Below are positions 1 to 8,559 of a stretch of DNA of 64,000 nucleotides, one piece after another. The DNA is from Streptomyces sp. BK340 (GTDB taxonomy: Bacteria > Actinomycetota > Actinomycetes > Streptomycetales > Streptomycetaceae): positions 168,925 through 232,924 of the forward strand of contig NZ_VISR01000011.1 of assembly GCF_007827595.1 (NCBI RefSeq). The letters run 5' to 3'. A program made the translations under genes and the position numbers. Each line of letters starts with the position of its first letter. Position 1 is the first letter of the stretch. The notes under the pieces were generated by a model. It was not told the DNA's origin. It saw nothing but the letters and a program-made list of their open reading frames with translations, and did not search any database.

Positions 1-133
1 GGGTGGCGACCGCGAGGATCCAGAATAGGGACACGGCGAGGAACTCCCGGCGGCGGAAGGAACTGTCCCTCTTGAACCAGATGGCGAGGCCGATGCAGAC
101 AAGGACGAAGAGTCCGGTGACGGTGATGTTCAT
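1..133 (-). CDS. small membrane protein, 3' end outside window
   Basis: Only the first 44 codons are visible. They open MNITVTGLFVLVCIGLAIW, a hydrophobic segment at about residues 5-19, then a basic stretch (KRDSSFRRR) and a second hydrophobic segment running off the edge, so this looks like a small two-span membrane protein. ATG was chosen because GGAGA lies 8 bases upstream. It follows the FtsK-like ATPase gene in the same direction after about 34 bases and is probably the next member of that transfer-type operon. Family not recognised. Confidence 0.6.
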   Translation of the reverse strand, partial: MNITVTGLFVLVCIGLAIWFKRDSSFRRREFLAVSLFWILAVAT

Positions 134-167
134 GGAGAAGTCTCCAATTCGGTAGGGCGGGGTGGGG

Positions 168-2720
168 TCAGGCGTCGACGCGTTGGTCGTCGAGGGGGGA
201 GGCCGTGTGCCAGTCGCGGTCGATCTTGGTGAGCTTCCCGAGCCGTTCCAGACGGGTCGTGGCGTTCGCGACATTCGACGGCTGGAGTTCGGTGACCTCG
301 GCGATCTGCTTGTTGCGCCGGGCACCGCCGTCGACCGCGTACCAGACCTTCTGGGTGCGGGTGAGCGGCACGAGCTCGTCCAGGTCCTCGTCTTCGCCGT
401 CCTCTTCCGAGGCGGCCGGGGCGGGCTTGAGGTCGATGACCGTGGCGTGCGGGCTGTTCTTGGACTGCTCCTGCTTGATCAGGTCAAGGAGGAAGGCTTC
501 CTCCTCGGCGGCGTCCAGGTAGCGGTATTCCTCCCGGCGCAGGTACGCGGCGCCGGCGGCGTCGGCCTCCGGGTCGGAGAGGGTCGCCATCGGGAATCCG
601 CGGGCGACGCGGGCCGGGTTGGTGTGGAACATGGCCCGGGACTGGGTGTACTGGGCTTTTCCGTCGGCGAGGTAGAACAGGCCGCCTGTCTCGGACCCGT
701 CCGGGAACCGCTCGGGGAGGGGCTCCAGACGGAATTCCGGGGTGCGGGAGCCGAGCGACATGACGTCGACGTCGGCGCGTGCGGTGCGGAACAGGCCGAT
801 GTTCCCGGACTGGAGCATGTCGCGAATGGCGTTCGCGCTTGCGTCGGATCCGATGGAGTCCAGGTTCGGGATCTGGACCCAGGCCCGTGCGGACAGGCCG
901 GCCGCCCTGGAGAGGCGGCCCACGCTGGACATGGCCCGGGTCAGCGGCTTGACGTGGAACGCGTGAGGGTCTTTGAGGACCATCTCGTTGAACTCGTCCC
1001 AGGTGACGACCATCGGTGCGAAGGGCTCGCCGGGCACGAAGAACGACCGGCCCTGCTCGATGAACCCTTCCGCGTCCAGCCACTGCATCTTCATCTGCTC
1101 GCTGTAGCGGTACTCGCTGACGCGGGTGGCGGACTGGCCCATGAGCATGGCCCCGACCGGCGACTTGACCAGCCAGTCGAGATCTCCGAACCAGGATGCG
1201 TATCCGGCGCCGCCCTTGCCGTCGGCCAGCCAGGAGATGAAGCCGTTGACTCGCTGGGCGACCTGGAGGTCTTCTTCCAGGGAGGTCTTGCCGGCGCCGG
1301 TGGTGCCGGAGCCGAACGAGTGCACCGCCGACGCGGACGGCCGCCCGGACAGGCCGCGGCGGACCGGGTCGAACTTCAGCAGCCGCCACTTCGCCGGACG
1401 GCCGTAGATGTCCTTGCCGACCGTGACGTATCCCTGTTCGTCCATCGTCAGGGCGCGCAGGTCGAGCGTCACACCGTCCTGCAGCGGGTTGGTGCTCATC
1501 TCGTTGACTTCGATCCTGCGGGCGTCGATCACGCGCAGGTGCAGCCGGGCGACGGCGTCCTCGCCGGGCATGTCGAGGGCCTGGGCGATGCTGCGCGGCT
1601 GCACCTCGGCGACCGAGGACCCCCGACGCGGCATCAGGATCTTGAACTGACGGCCGTACTCCGTCTCCTGCACGTCGTACAGTTCGCTGCCCATGTACGG
1701 ACCGAACTCCTGCCACACCGCAGGCAGGTCGTCCATGTCCAGGTCGGCTGCCGCGGCGGTCCGCAGCCGGACGGTGAGCTTGGCACGGCTGGCGGACATG
1801 TCGTCGGGGCGGTAGACGTTGACCGCCCGGGGCGGCACGTCGAACGCGATCGAGATCTCGTCCTGCCCGACGAACAGCGCAGGCCTGGCGATGGTGGACA
1901 CGATGATCGCGGTCAGCTTGTCGTCGTCCAGATGGATGTCGACGAGCTTGGAATCGGGCAGCGGGCCGCGCTCGCACGCGATCCACTCATCCCACCGCGC
2001 CAGGTACCAGCCCGCTCCCTCCGGGTGTCCGGCCGGGGAGACCCCGACGTCGGGACGGGCCCACACCCACGATCCCCACGCGGACCCGACGGACGCGGCG
2101 ACGATGTGGGCCCACCAGGGCACGTCTATGAAGCCGCTCGCGGGGATCGCCGCCAGAGGCTCGGCACGCAGCGCCATCTCGGCGGGCGTGTACCGGCGCC
2201 ACCAGCCGCGCTCCCAGTCAGGCAGGGCCTTGGCCCACATCCGCCGCAGCCTCGCGCAGCGGTTGCGGTAAGCCTCGGCCTTCGCCCTACGGACGAGAGC
2301 GGCGCGGTCGTCCCGGTGGCGCCACCCGTCGGCGATGCCGATGGTCGGCACGAGCAGGCCTTCGCTGCCCACGGACGGGCCGTAGCCGTCGTCTTGGGCC
2401 AGGCGGCGACGCATCCGGCGGACCCTGCGCCGGTAGCCGCGCCGGCTGCTGCGGGCCATCCACTCCCACGGCTCGCCGTGCCCGGGCAGCCAGCGCCACG
2501 GGCCGGGGTTCATGGCCAGAGCGGCCCAGCCGGCCGCGAGGCCGGTTGCACCGATCGTGGTGAACAGGAGCGGGTCGCCAGACAGCAGGCTCGAGGCGAT
2601 GCTGAGACCGGACCCCACGTACAGGCCGGGATTTTGCATCTGGGCCGCCCGAGCGCGCAGTCCGGTCAGCTCCTGCGGAGTGTCTTCTTCTTCCTTCGTC
2701 GCTTCGGTGGTCGCTGCCAT
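168..2720 (-). CDS. FtsK/SpoIIIE-like DNA translocase (plasmid transfer type)
   Basis: 850 aa ATPase of the FtsK/HerA type. In streptomycete conjugative elements one such protein moves double-stranded DNA between hyphae. A hydrophobic N-terminal region (residues about 33-70) and another around 197-220 indicate membrane anchoring. The P-loop is GTTGAGKT at 472-479 and the Walker B strand MVVTWDEF at 569-576. The last 70 residues (QKVWYAVDGGARRNKQIAEV onward) look like a winged helix, comparable in place to the FtsK gamma or TraB recognition domain. ATG selected because GGAGAGAG lies just upstream; longer in-frame starts would run through the preceding terminator hairpin. The role in transfer is inferred from fold and neighbours; an element-partition ATPase is the alternative. 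Confidence 0.8.
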   Translation of the reverse strand: MAATTEATKEEEDTPQELTGLRARAAQMQNPGLYVGSGLSIASSLLSGDPLLFTTIGATGLAAGWAALAMNPGPWRWLPGHGEPWEWMARSSRRGYRRRVRRMRRRLAQDDGYGPSVGSEGLLVPTIGIADGWRHRDDRAALVRRAKAEAYRNRCARLRRMWAKALPDWERGWWRRYTPAEMALRAEPLAAIPASGFIDVPWWAHIVAASVGSAWGSWVWARPDVGVSPAGHPEGAGWYLARWDEWIACERGPLPDSKLVDIHLDDDKLTAIIVSTIARPALFVGQDEISIAFDVPPRAVNVYRPDDMSASRAKLTVRLRTAAAADLDMDDLPAVWQEFGPYMGSELYDVQETEYGRQFKILMPRRGSSVAEVQPRSIAQALDMPGEDAVARLHLRVIDARRIEVNEMSTNPLQDGVTLDLRALTMDEQGYVTVGKDIYGRPAKWRLLKFDPVRRGLSGRPSASAVHSFGSGTTGAGKTSLEEDLQVAQRVNGFISWLADGKGGAGYASWFGDLDWLVKSPVGAMLMGQSATRVSEYRYSEQMKMQWLDAEGFIEQGRSFFVPGEPFAPMVVTWDEFNEMVLKDPHAFHVKPLTRAMSSVGRLSRAAGLSARAWVQIPNLDSIGSDASANAIRDMLQSGNIGLFRTARADVDVMSLGSRTPEFRLEPLPERFPDGSETGGLFYLADGKAQYTQSRAMFHTNPARVARGFPMATLSDPEADAAGAAYLRREEYRYLDAAEEEAFLLDLIKQEQSKNSPHATVIDLKPAPAASEEDGEDEDLDELVPLTRTQKVWYAVDGGARRNKQIAEVTELQPSNVANATTRLERLGKLTKIDRDWHTASPLDDQRVDA

Positions 2721-2745
2721 CCGGCTCTCTCCGATTCCGGGTATG

Positions 2746-2784
2746 ACGAAGGGCGGGACCGCACGTTGCGGCCCCGCCCTTCGT
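2746..2784 (-). terminator. hairpin between the 132-aa gene and the translocase gene
   Basis: Perfect 12-bp arms (ACGAAGGGCGGG and its complement) around a 15-base loop. The hairpin lies just past the stop of the 132-aa gene and before the translocase RBS, so it may terminate or attenuate readthrough into the ATPase gene. Confidence 0.6.
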
Positions 2785-2802
2785 GGTGGGTCTGTCTGGC
2801 TC

Positions 2803-3201
2803 CTACTGCTCGGGCTTGATGAAGCGCCGGTCGGCCATCTGCACGTGGTGCGTGCGGTTGGCATCCGCCATCCGGCCGTGCTGGGCCGTCGTCTCATCAG
2901 CCAGGCCCTGCGCCACGGTGGACAGCGTGTCGGACGCCGAGACGATCGTGCCGACGTTGGCCGACATGGCCTCCGACAGCGTCGCGACCTCCATGTAGGC
3001 GGTGGTGGTCGGCTCGTCGACGTCCAGGACGGTCATCGCCTCGGACATGTACCTCGCCGAGGCGGCGCGGTCGTCGAAGCGGGACTTGAGCCGTTCCACG
3101 GCCCGTTTGGTGTTGGCTGCGCGGATGCCGTACGCCGCTGCCCTCGCGAGGACGGCGGCGTAGGTGACGATCGCGCTGAGACCACCCTTGGTATCGCTCA
3201 T
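2803..3201 (-). CDS. 132-aa helical protein of unknown function
   Basis: Alanine-rich, strongly helical protein. Residues 10-30 are mildly hydrophobic (IVTYAAVLARAAAYGIRAA); the rest is amphipathic and ends in a charged tail (RRFIKPEQ). No family recognised. The ATG lies 2 bases beyond the stop codon of the upstream 463-aa gene, so translation is probably coupled. Its place between a membrane protein and an FtsK-like ATPase suggests an accessory transfer or spread protein; that is inference from position only. Confidence 0.6.
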   Translation of the reverse strand: MSDTKGGLSAIVTYAAVLARAAAYGIRAANTKRAVERLKSRFDDRAASARYMSEAMTVLDVDEPTTTAYMEVATLSEAMSANVGTIVSASDTLSTVAQGLADETTAQHGRMADANRTHHVQMADRRFIKPEQ

Positions 3202-3203
3202 GG

Positions 3204-4595
3204 TCAGGCTCCCCTCGTCTCGTAGACCTCGGTGTGCGCGGAGGTGTCCTCGGCGTCGACCGCGTCGGAGATATAGACCTCGCGGTCGGCCACGGACTCC
3301 ATGTCCTTCGCGATGCCCGCGTACAGGCCCTGGCCGGCCACCAGCAGGGCCTTGGCCTTCACGACGCCCTCGCCCTGAGCCTTCGTGTTCGACTTCAGCT
3401 CGTCGAGCTGGGAGTCGATCACCCCGTACTGCTCCTTGCCGCGGGTGACCCAGCCCATGACCTTCGGTCCGAAGCCGACGGCCTCCATGGCCACGAGCAG
3501 CGAGTCGCCGCGGCTGATCTCCCGCTGGCAGCGTTTGCCGATGCGGTCGTAGACGACCAGGTCGTCCTCGCACATCAGCGAGAGCTCGTCGCTCTCCTCC
3601 TCAACGGACTCGTACGACACCTCTGCCGCCATACGCCCAACTCCTTCTCCGGCAGCGGCCGGTTCCTTGGTGGTGTTCACGGGTTCCGTCACAGCGGACC
3701 CGGGTTCGGTCACGGTCGTGCCGGGTTCCGTCACAGCGGATGCCGGTTCCGTGTCGGAGTCCGTCACGGCTGTGACGGGTTCCGTCACGGTCGTGCCCTC
3801 TTCCGTCATGGCGGGATCGGACGGCTCATCGGTGCTCTTGGGCTCCGCGGCCTCCGCGGGGCGCAACCAGTCCTCGTCCGAGGGGTCCCACTTGTACGCT
3901 TCCGCCCAATCCATCTCCTCCGTGGCGGGAGGCGGTACCGGCACGGGCTCATCTGCGGCCTTCTCAGGGGCAGTTGGGTCCGTTGAGGCTTCAGGGGACC
4001 TGCCATCGGCCGTTGGCGCCTCAGAGGCCCCCTCAGGGGGCTTCTCGGCCGCTTCAGGCTCCGAGGGCGGGTCCGGCCTGGCCAGGGACACTCCCTCGCC
4101 CTTGCCGCTGCCGGTTCCAACGGTCGGCGGATCGGCCGACGGGTCACGCGGGGGCACCGGAACGAGCACCGGCGCCGGGTCGGGCTCGCCTCGGGCGCGG
4201 CGGCGCTTGCGGTACTCGCGCAGCGCGCCCCTGCCGGTGTCCTCGGCCCAGGCCACGCCGCGCGCGGTCCAAAGCCCGGCGCGGCGCCCCACGGGGGTCG
4301 CCAGCCGCTCGATGCGGGTGTGTCCGCGGTAGCCCGACCGGAACGCCTCCGGGAGCGTGAGCACCGGGCCGCGTTCCGACGCCGGCGGCTCCTTCCACGG
4401 CGAGACCCCCGGGCCGCGTTCAGCCGGTGCAGCGACGCCGTGCTTGTCGGCGATCTTCTGCACGGACTTCTCGTGCCGGGCCCTCTCCCGAAGGATGTCG
4501 CGCTGCGCCGGGGACAGCCCCAACTTCGCCTGCTCGCTCTGCGCGCCATGCGTGTGGACGAGCCACACGCAGGCCGCGAGAAGCAGAACTTCCAT
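3204..4595 (-). CDS. single-span protein with Val-Thr-Glu repeat linker
   Basis: 463 aa. A short hydrophobic N-terminus (MEVLLLAACVWLVHTHG) probably anchors it in the membrane. A basic region (about 95-135) is followed by a long Pro/Glu/Thr-rich linker in which TEPxxxVTEP units recur about seven times (roughly residues 270-320). The C-terminal 130 residues form a compact, non-repetitive domain of unknown family. ATG preceded by GAGGGGA. It is translated into the 132-aa gene with only a 2-base gap. Similar anchored, linker-rich proteins accompany FtsK-like transfer ATPases in actinomycete elements, but I recognise no specific family. Confidence 0.65.
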   Translation of the reverse strand: MEVLLLAACVWLVHTHGAQSEQAKLGLSPAQRDILRERARHEKSVQKIADKHGVAAPAERGPGVSPWKEPPASERGPVLTLPEAFRSGYRGHTRIERLATPVGRRAGLWTARGVAWAEDTGRGALREYRKRRRARGEPDPAPVLVPVPPRDPSADPPTVGTGSGKGEGVSLARPDPPSEPEAAEKPPEGASEAPTADGRSPEASTDPTAPEKAADEPVPVPPPATEEMDWAEAYKWDPSDEDWLRPAEAAEPKSTDEPSDPAMTEEGTTVTEPVTAVTDSDTEPASAVTEPGTTVTEPGSAVTEPVNTTKEPAAAGEGVGRMAAEVSYESVEEESDELSLMCEDDLVVYDRIGKRCQREISRGDSLLVAMEAVGFGPKVMGWVTRGKEQYGVIDSQLDELKSNTKAQGEGVVKAKALLVAGQGLYAGIAKDMESVADREVYISDAVDAEDTSAHTEVYETRGA

Positions 4596-4618
4596 CGCAT
4601 TCCCCTCACGGAGTGCAA

Positions 4619-4691
4619 CCGGGGGGAGTGAACGCGGCCCTCGTGCGCGTACGTACGCGTGTAGAGCCGGGTCGCGTTCATCTCCCCCCGG
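4619..4691. repeat. nested palindromes in the promoter region of the 463-aa gene
   Basis: Outer arms CCGGGGGGAGTGAACGCG and CGCGTTCATCTCCCCCCGG pair with one bulged base. At the centre is a perfect 14-bp palindrome CGCGTACGTACGCG (4646-4659). The structure fills the gap upstream of the 463-aa gene and downstream of the 171-aa gene. It could be an operator, a terminator or a DNA-processing site. Confidence 0.6.
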
Positions 4692-4712
4692 GGTGAATGA
4701 ATGAGTGAACGA

Positions 4713-5228
4713 TCACCGCGAGTAGCGGTCGGTGATCCGCTGGAGGGCGTCGCGAACGTCGCGCCATGCGCGGTTGGCGATCACCGGATCGGGGTCGCGC
4801 AGCACGCCGCGCAGCCGGTCCAGTCGCTTGATCGCACCCTCCTTGGCGGACCTCGCGTCCGCCTCTCTGATCTCCTTCGTCCAGTACGCAGAACCGCGTA
4901 CCGAGTGGCGGTCGGTGGTCTGCTGGAGGAGGTTGCCGACGTCGCGCCAGGCGCGGTCGGCGACCACCGGATCGAGTCGGCGCAGTACGCCGTGCAGCCG
5001 GTCCACTCGCTTGATCGCACCCTCCTTGGGGGATCGCGCGTCCGCCTTTTTGACCTCTTTTGTCCAGTACGCGGATCCGCCCATCGGGCTTGGATTTCCT
5101 CCGTTCGTTCGGGGTGTCGGGTGGGGGTGCAGAGCGCTCCGGGTCTGCTCGCTGGGTCTGCTTGCCGGGTCTGCGAACGTTCCGCTCACCGGGTCACTCA
5201 CCAGTTCACTCATCGGACTGCTTTGCAC
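4713..5228 (-). CDS. protein made of two copies of a 60-residue unit
   Basis: 171 aa with a Ser/Pro-rich N-terminus of about 50 residues, then two tandem units beginning GSAYWTKE and ending TDR. I count 43 of 60 identical residues between them; shared blocks include KEGAIKR and RAWRDV. The duplication is also plain in the DNA, so it is fairly recent. No family recognised; the Arg/Lys/Asp-rich helices could bind nucleic acid or other proteins. GTG with GGAAG about 12 bases upstream was taken as start; ATG codons five and about 47 residues further in are alternatives. Stop is followed by the nested palindromes. Confidence 0.55.
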   Translation of the reverse strand: MQSSPMSELVSDPVSGTFADPASRPSEQTRSALHPHPTPRTNGGNPSPMGGSAYWTKEVKKADARSPKEGAIKRVDRLHGVLRRLDPVVADRAWRDVGNLLQQTTDRHSVRGSAYWTKEIREADARSAKEGAIKRLDRLRGVLRDPDPVIANRAWRDVRDALQRITDRYSR

Positions 5229-5310
5229 CTGTTTCGACCGCTTCCGGCAGTCGCAGCAAAGGCCAACCCGTCAGGGCGAGTTGGCCTTCACTGGCAGTGC
5301 CGGACGCTGC

Positions 5311-6609
5311 TCAGGCGTCGGTCTTCTCGGGGGTCTCGGACTCCTCGTGCGACATCAGGTGGCCCCAGACGCGGCGCACCCGCTCCTCGCCGCCGACGAA
5401 ACCGGCGTCGCGGAAGGCGGCGACGGCCTGGCGGTAGGACAGCGGCGGGTCGTCGGAGTAGCGCAGGTGTCGCAGGACGACCTCCAGCTGCGCCTCGGTC
5501 AGCCGCTCGCCCGTCACCGGGGTGGGCACGCCCGCGACGGCCGCGACCTCTTCGAGCGTGACGGGGTGCGACGACTCCTGTGACGGCGTCCCGTCCGTGA
5601 CGGAACCGGGCGTGACGGAGCCGTCGACCGTGACGGTTTCCGTCACACCGTTCGCGACGGAGCCCGTGACGGTGTGCGTCACGGTGTCCGTGACGGATTC
5701 CGTGGAGTGCGACGGCCGCGCGACCGTGTCGCCACTGACCTGCGTGCCTGTCTGCGTCGCGCCCTCCGGTCCGCTCGTGACGGCGGTGTCACGGGGCGGC
5801 GGGTTCGTCACGGAGTGCGTGCCGCCGGTGTGACGGACTGCCTGGTCCGTGACGGACCCCGTGCCGGAACCGTCTCGCCCGGTCGTGCCGGGAAGCGCGG
5901 GTGTGACGGATGCGGTGAGCGCGGGCGTGACGGATGTCAGGTCGAACATGCCGGCCAGCGCGTCGTTCGCGCCTTCCGTCATGCGGTCCCGCTGAACCGT
6001 CACGAGGCCCGCGCCGAGCGTCGCGTCGCCCGTGCCGACCTTCTTGGCCAGGTCCCACGACTTCAGCTCCGACTCCTTGCGCGTCTTCTCGTCGGGGTGG
6101 TTCGCGGCACGGGCCCGGTGGTACGCGAGCTGCTGCATCGTCTTCGCGTTCCGGCGCTGGGCCTCCATGTCGACGCCGGTGACCCGGATGACAATGCGGC
6201 GGGCCAGCAGACCCATGCCCTCCGCGGAGGAGCACATGGCCAGCGGCGTGACGGCGAAGACGATCGCCTCGGTAGCGGTCTGCGCGACGGCGGCGCCGGT
6301 GCCGGAGGCCGCTGCGGGCAGCAGCCACAGCCCGACCCGGACGGCGGCCGGCGAAGACTGGCCCAGCAGAGTCAGCCCGACATAGACGAGCGCCAGGGAC
6401 AGCGTGGCGCCCTCACCGGCGGCGACCACACCCCAGGCGGTGGCCGAGCGGTGGAAGACGCCGGTGATGTTGCTGTAGGTGCCCCACGCTCCGAGGCCGG
6501 CGAAGACAACCATCGGCACAGCGGCAGCGATGAGGATGATGCGCTGGCCCCGGGTCAGCTTCGCCTCCAGCGGAGGGGGAGGGGAAGTGGATGTGGGTGT
6601 GGGTGTCAT
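5311..6609 (-). CDS. four-span membrane protein with Ser-Val-Thr repeats (Spd/DUF2637-like)
   Basis: 432 aa. The N-terminal 135 residues contain about four hydrophobic segments, the first being RIILIAAAVPMVVFAGLGAW, a layout seen in the DUF2637 and plasmid-spread proteins of actinomycetes. Next come a charged helical stretch and about 130 residues of Ser/Val/Thr repeats (SVTxxVT), then a C-terminal domain of about 75 residues (LTEAQLEVVLRHLRYSDDPP) resembling a winged helix. ATG chosen because AGGAG lies 9 bases upstream. A role in intramycelial plasmid spread is inference; the family match is tentative. Confidence 0.6.
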   Translation of the reverse strand: MTPTPTSTSPPPPLEAKLTRGQRIILIAAAVPMVVFAGLGAWGTYSNITGVFHRSATAWGVVAAGEGATLSLALVYVGLTLLGQSSPAAVRVGLWLLPAAASGTGAAVAQTATEAIVFAVTPLAMCSSAEGMGLLARRIVIRVTGVDMEAQRRNAKTMQQLAYHRARAANHPDEKTRKESELKSWDLAKKVGTGDATLGAGLVTVQRDRMTEGANDALAGMFDLTSVTPALTASVTPALPGTTGRDGSGTGSVTDQAVRHTGGTHSVTNPPPRDTAVTSGPEGATQTGTQVSGDTVARPSHSTESVTDTVTHTVTGSVANGVTETVTVDGSVTPGSVTDGTPSQESSHPVTLEEVAAVAGVPTPVTGERLTEAQLEVVLRHLRYSDDPPLSYRQAVAAFRDAGFVGGEERVRRVWGHLMSHEESETPEKTDA

Positions 6610-6695
6610 GGTTCATCACTCCTGAAGGCAGTCGAGGGACAAGGGGGCCGGGCCCAGTACGGGGGGATGGTCGTACCGGGGCCCGGCAGCATGAA

Positions 6696-6723
6696 GGCCG
6701 GCCTCCCGTCGGGGAGGCCGGCC
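6696..6723 (-). terminator. hairpin downstream of the 260-aa gene
   Basis: Perfect 12-bp arms GGCCGGCCTCCC / GGGAGGCCGGCC with a 4-base loop, between the stop of the 260-aa gene and the RBS of the membrane-protein gene. Further GC-rich inverted repeats flank it. Confidence 0.6.
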
Positions 6724-6831
6724 GTGGAGCACGGGATCGGGGGAAGTCCCTGCTGCTCCCTGCCGGTCCCGCCGAGGTAGATCGGCAGGACCGACAGGGA
6801 GCCCCGGGGCGAGATGGCCCCGGGGTGGGTG

Positions 6832-7614
6832 TCAGACGAGTTCGCTGTCGCTCAGGTCCTTGTCGCCGGCCATGACCTGAACCTCACGCAGCCGCTCGCG
6901 CTGCGCGTCGATCCCCTTGTGGACCTTGTCGATGAGGCGGTCGCCGATGCCGCGCCAGCTCGCCGTGGACGAGGTGTAGGCACCGTGCCAGGCGATGTGC
7001 CAGTCGGAGTCGTCCAGACCGAGCTCCCGCGCGACGGTGCGCAGCGGGAGGTCCTCGTCCTCGCCCGTGACCCGGATCTGCTCCTCGGCAAGATGTGAGA
7101 GCTTCACCGCGATCTCGTCGAACGCCTCGGTCGCCAACTCGGCGGCGCGTTCGGCGTCGGTCAGCCGCAGCAGCTGGGCACGCCAGCGGCCGTCCACGGT
7201 GGTCCAGAACTCGCGGAAGGTGGCACCCAGCTGCTCGTGGGCGGCCGTCCAGGCCTCCCACAGCGGCGCGGCCATCTTCAGGAGCGGTCCAGCCTGCCGC
7301 CGTAACCGCGCCTTCGACCACAGGATCCGCGCGGCGTCGTATTCGTCCGAAAGCGCGGCGGACTGCTCGCGGGTCAACGACGTGTCCCGGATGGCCTCGA
7401 GCGGCATCTGCGGCTGCTCCTCCAGGCCGGTGAACGCCTGGAAGAAGTAGGTCATCCACCCCGGGAAGCGTCCGGGCTCGGAGCAGACGAACAGCGGGTG
7501 GTGGTACCGGGAGATGTCCGTGGCCACGGCGGCCCGCGTCGTGGTGCCGGGCTGGTAGCGGGACATCAGACCGGTTTCATCCAGCGGTGCCTTGAGGGGA
7601 ATGAGCTCAGCCAT
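6832..7614 (-). CDS. 260-aa protein of unknown function
   Basis: Acidic, helix-rich soluble protein without signal peptide or membrane segment. Trp-rich stretches (PLWEAWTAAHEQ, FREFWTTVDGRWRAQLL) and a C-terminal helix (DKVHKGIDAQRERLREVQV) are the clearest features. GGAGG sits 4 bases before the ATG. It is followed by a terminator hairpin, so it is probably its own transcription unit or the last gene of a short one. I do not recognise the family. Confidence 0.65.
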   Translation of the reverse strand: MAELIPLKAPLDETGLMSRYQPGTTTRAAVATDISRYHHPLFVCSEPGRFPGWMTYFFQAFTGLEEQPQMPLEAIRDTSLTREQSAALSDEYDAARILWSKARLRRQAGPLLKMAAPLWEAWTAAHEQLGATFREFWTTVDGRWRAQLLRLTDAERAAELATEAFDEIAVKLSHLAEEQIRVTGEDEDLPLRTVARELGLDDSDWHIAWHGAYTSSTASWRGIGDRLIDKVHKGIDAQRERLREVQVMAGDKDLSDSELV

Positions 7615-7687
7615 CGATCCTCCAATGATCGAAAACCCGGGACCCTCCCGGGCTCACAGGCAAAGCAGGCGGGATGCCCAGGCGGGA

Positions 7688-7906
7688 TCAGGCGGTCGCC
7701 GAGGCCGGCACGGGACGGCACGGGGCGACGATCCGCCCGTCGGGCAGCAGCTCACCGGTGTCGTCGAAGACGAAGAGGCCGTTGCACAGCAGGCTCCAGC
7801 CCTGCTCCGGGTGGCTGGCCACGGTCTGCGCGGCCTCACGGTCGGGGCTGTCAGCAGGCGGGCAAGCCGGCTCGTGCCGACACAGCGACGAGGTGGCCAC
7901 GGTCAT
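7688..7906 (-). CDS. DUF5999 family protein
   Basis: 72 aa. The motif CRHEPACPPADSPDREAA followed by HPEQGWSLLCNG and DTGELLPDGRIVAP is the signature of DUF5999, small proteins nearly confined to streptomycetes. Conserved Cys and His residues near the N-terminus and one Cys in LLCNG suggest metal or redox binding, but function is unknown. ATG preceded by GAAGGAG. It lies just after whiB-like and anti-sigma-type genes, so a regulatory context is plausible. Confidence 0.85.
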   Translation of the reverse strand: MTVATSSLCRHEPACPPADSPDREAAQTVASHPEQGWSLLCNGLFVFDDTGELLPDGRIVAPCRPVPASATA

Positions 7907-8069
7907 GGACGAACTCCTTCAGAGGGTCGGGGACGGTGTGGACCGGCAGCGGGCGCCAAAGGCGCTGGGGCGATCGGTCCCTGCGTTCTCCGCCGCCACC
8001 GGGCCGACGATGGCCGGGCCGGTGGCGACGGGCTGGGCAGGGGCTGCGGGTGTCTGCGGGTGTCTGCGG

Positions 8070-8390
8070 TCAGGCGCTGGCCTTCCGAGCGCGGTTGCGG
8101 GCCGCGCGGCGCTTCATCGCCCGGCGCTCGTCCTCGGACAGGCCGCCCCACACGCCGGCGTCCTCACCGGACTCGAGCGCCCACTGCAGGCAGTGCTCCA
8201 TCACGGGGCAGCGACGGCAGACCGCCTTGGCCTCCTCGATCTGCAGCAGCGCCGGACCGGTGTTGCCGATCGGGAAGAACAACTCGGGGTCTTCCTCCCG
8301 GCAAACGGCGCGGTGCCGCCAGTCGACGCCGGCCTCGGAGGCGGGCATGTGGGCAGCGGAGGGGCTGACGAGGTCCTGGATGTCCTGCAT
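8070..8390 (-). CDS. WhiB-family iron-sulfur transcription factor
   Basis: 106 aa WhiB-like protein. The four cysteines expected to hold a [4Fe-4S] cluster are C30, C58, C61 and C67 (CxxC in AVCRRCPVMEHC), followed by the GVWGG turn at 79-83 and a basic C-terminal tail (RRAMKRRAARNRARK) that contacts DNA in this family. WhiB proteins usually act by binding sigma factor region 4. Strong RBS GGAGG 7 bases before the ATG. The gene is isolated from its upstream neighbour by a terminator hairpin. Plasmids and phages of actinomycetes often carry extra whiB paralogues. Confidence 0.95.
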   Translation of the reverse strand: MQDIQDLVSPSAAHMPASEAGVDWRHRAVCREEDPELFFPIGNTGPALLQIEEAKAVCRRCPVMEHCLQWALESGEDAGVWGGLSEDERRAMKRRAARNRARKASA

Positions 8391-8419
8391 GGGGTCCTCC
8401 GTTGAGATCGCAGATGCGG

Positions 8420-8452
8420 GCAGCCCCAGGAACGCGGAGTCCCTGGGGCTGC
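8420..8452 (-). terminator. hairpin downstream of the anti-sigma-type ATPase gene
   Basis: Arms GCAGCCCCAGG / CCCTGGGGCTGC around a 10-base loop, located after the ATPase stop codon and before the whiB-like RBS. Confidence 0.65.
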
Positions 8453-8559
8453 GGGGGGATGGGGGCGGCTGGGCGCGGTGATCTCCGGCTCCGCCTGGTG
8501 CGGTGGTGCTGCAGTGGCAGAACTGACCTTCCGACCGTCCGCCCGTAAGACAGCTGGTG

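Noticed and set aside
162..2819. Long plus-strand frame opposite the FtsK-like gene
   Set aside because: High GC leaves antisense frames open; no family motifs, while the minus strand has Walker motifs and an RBS.
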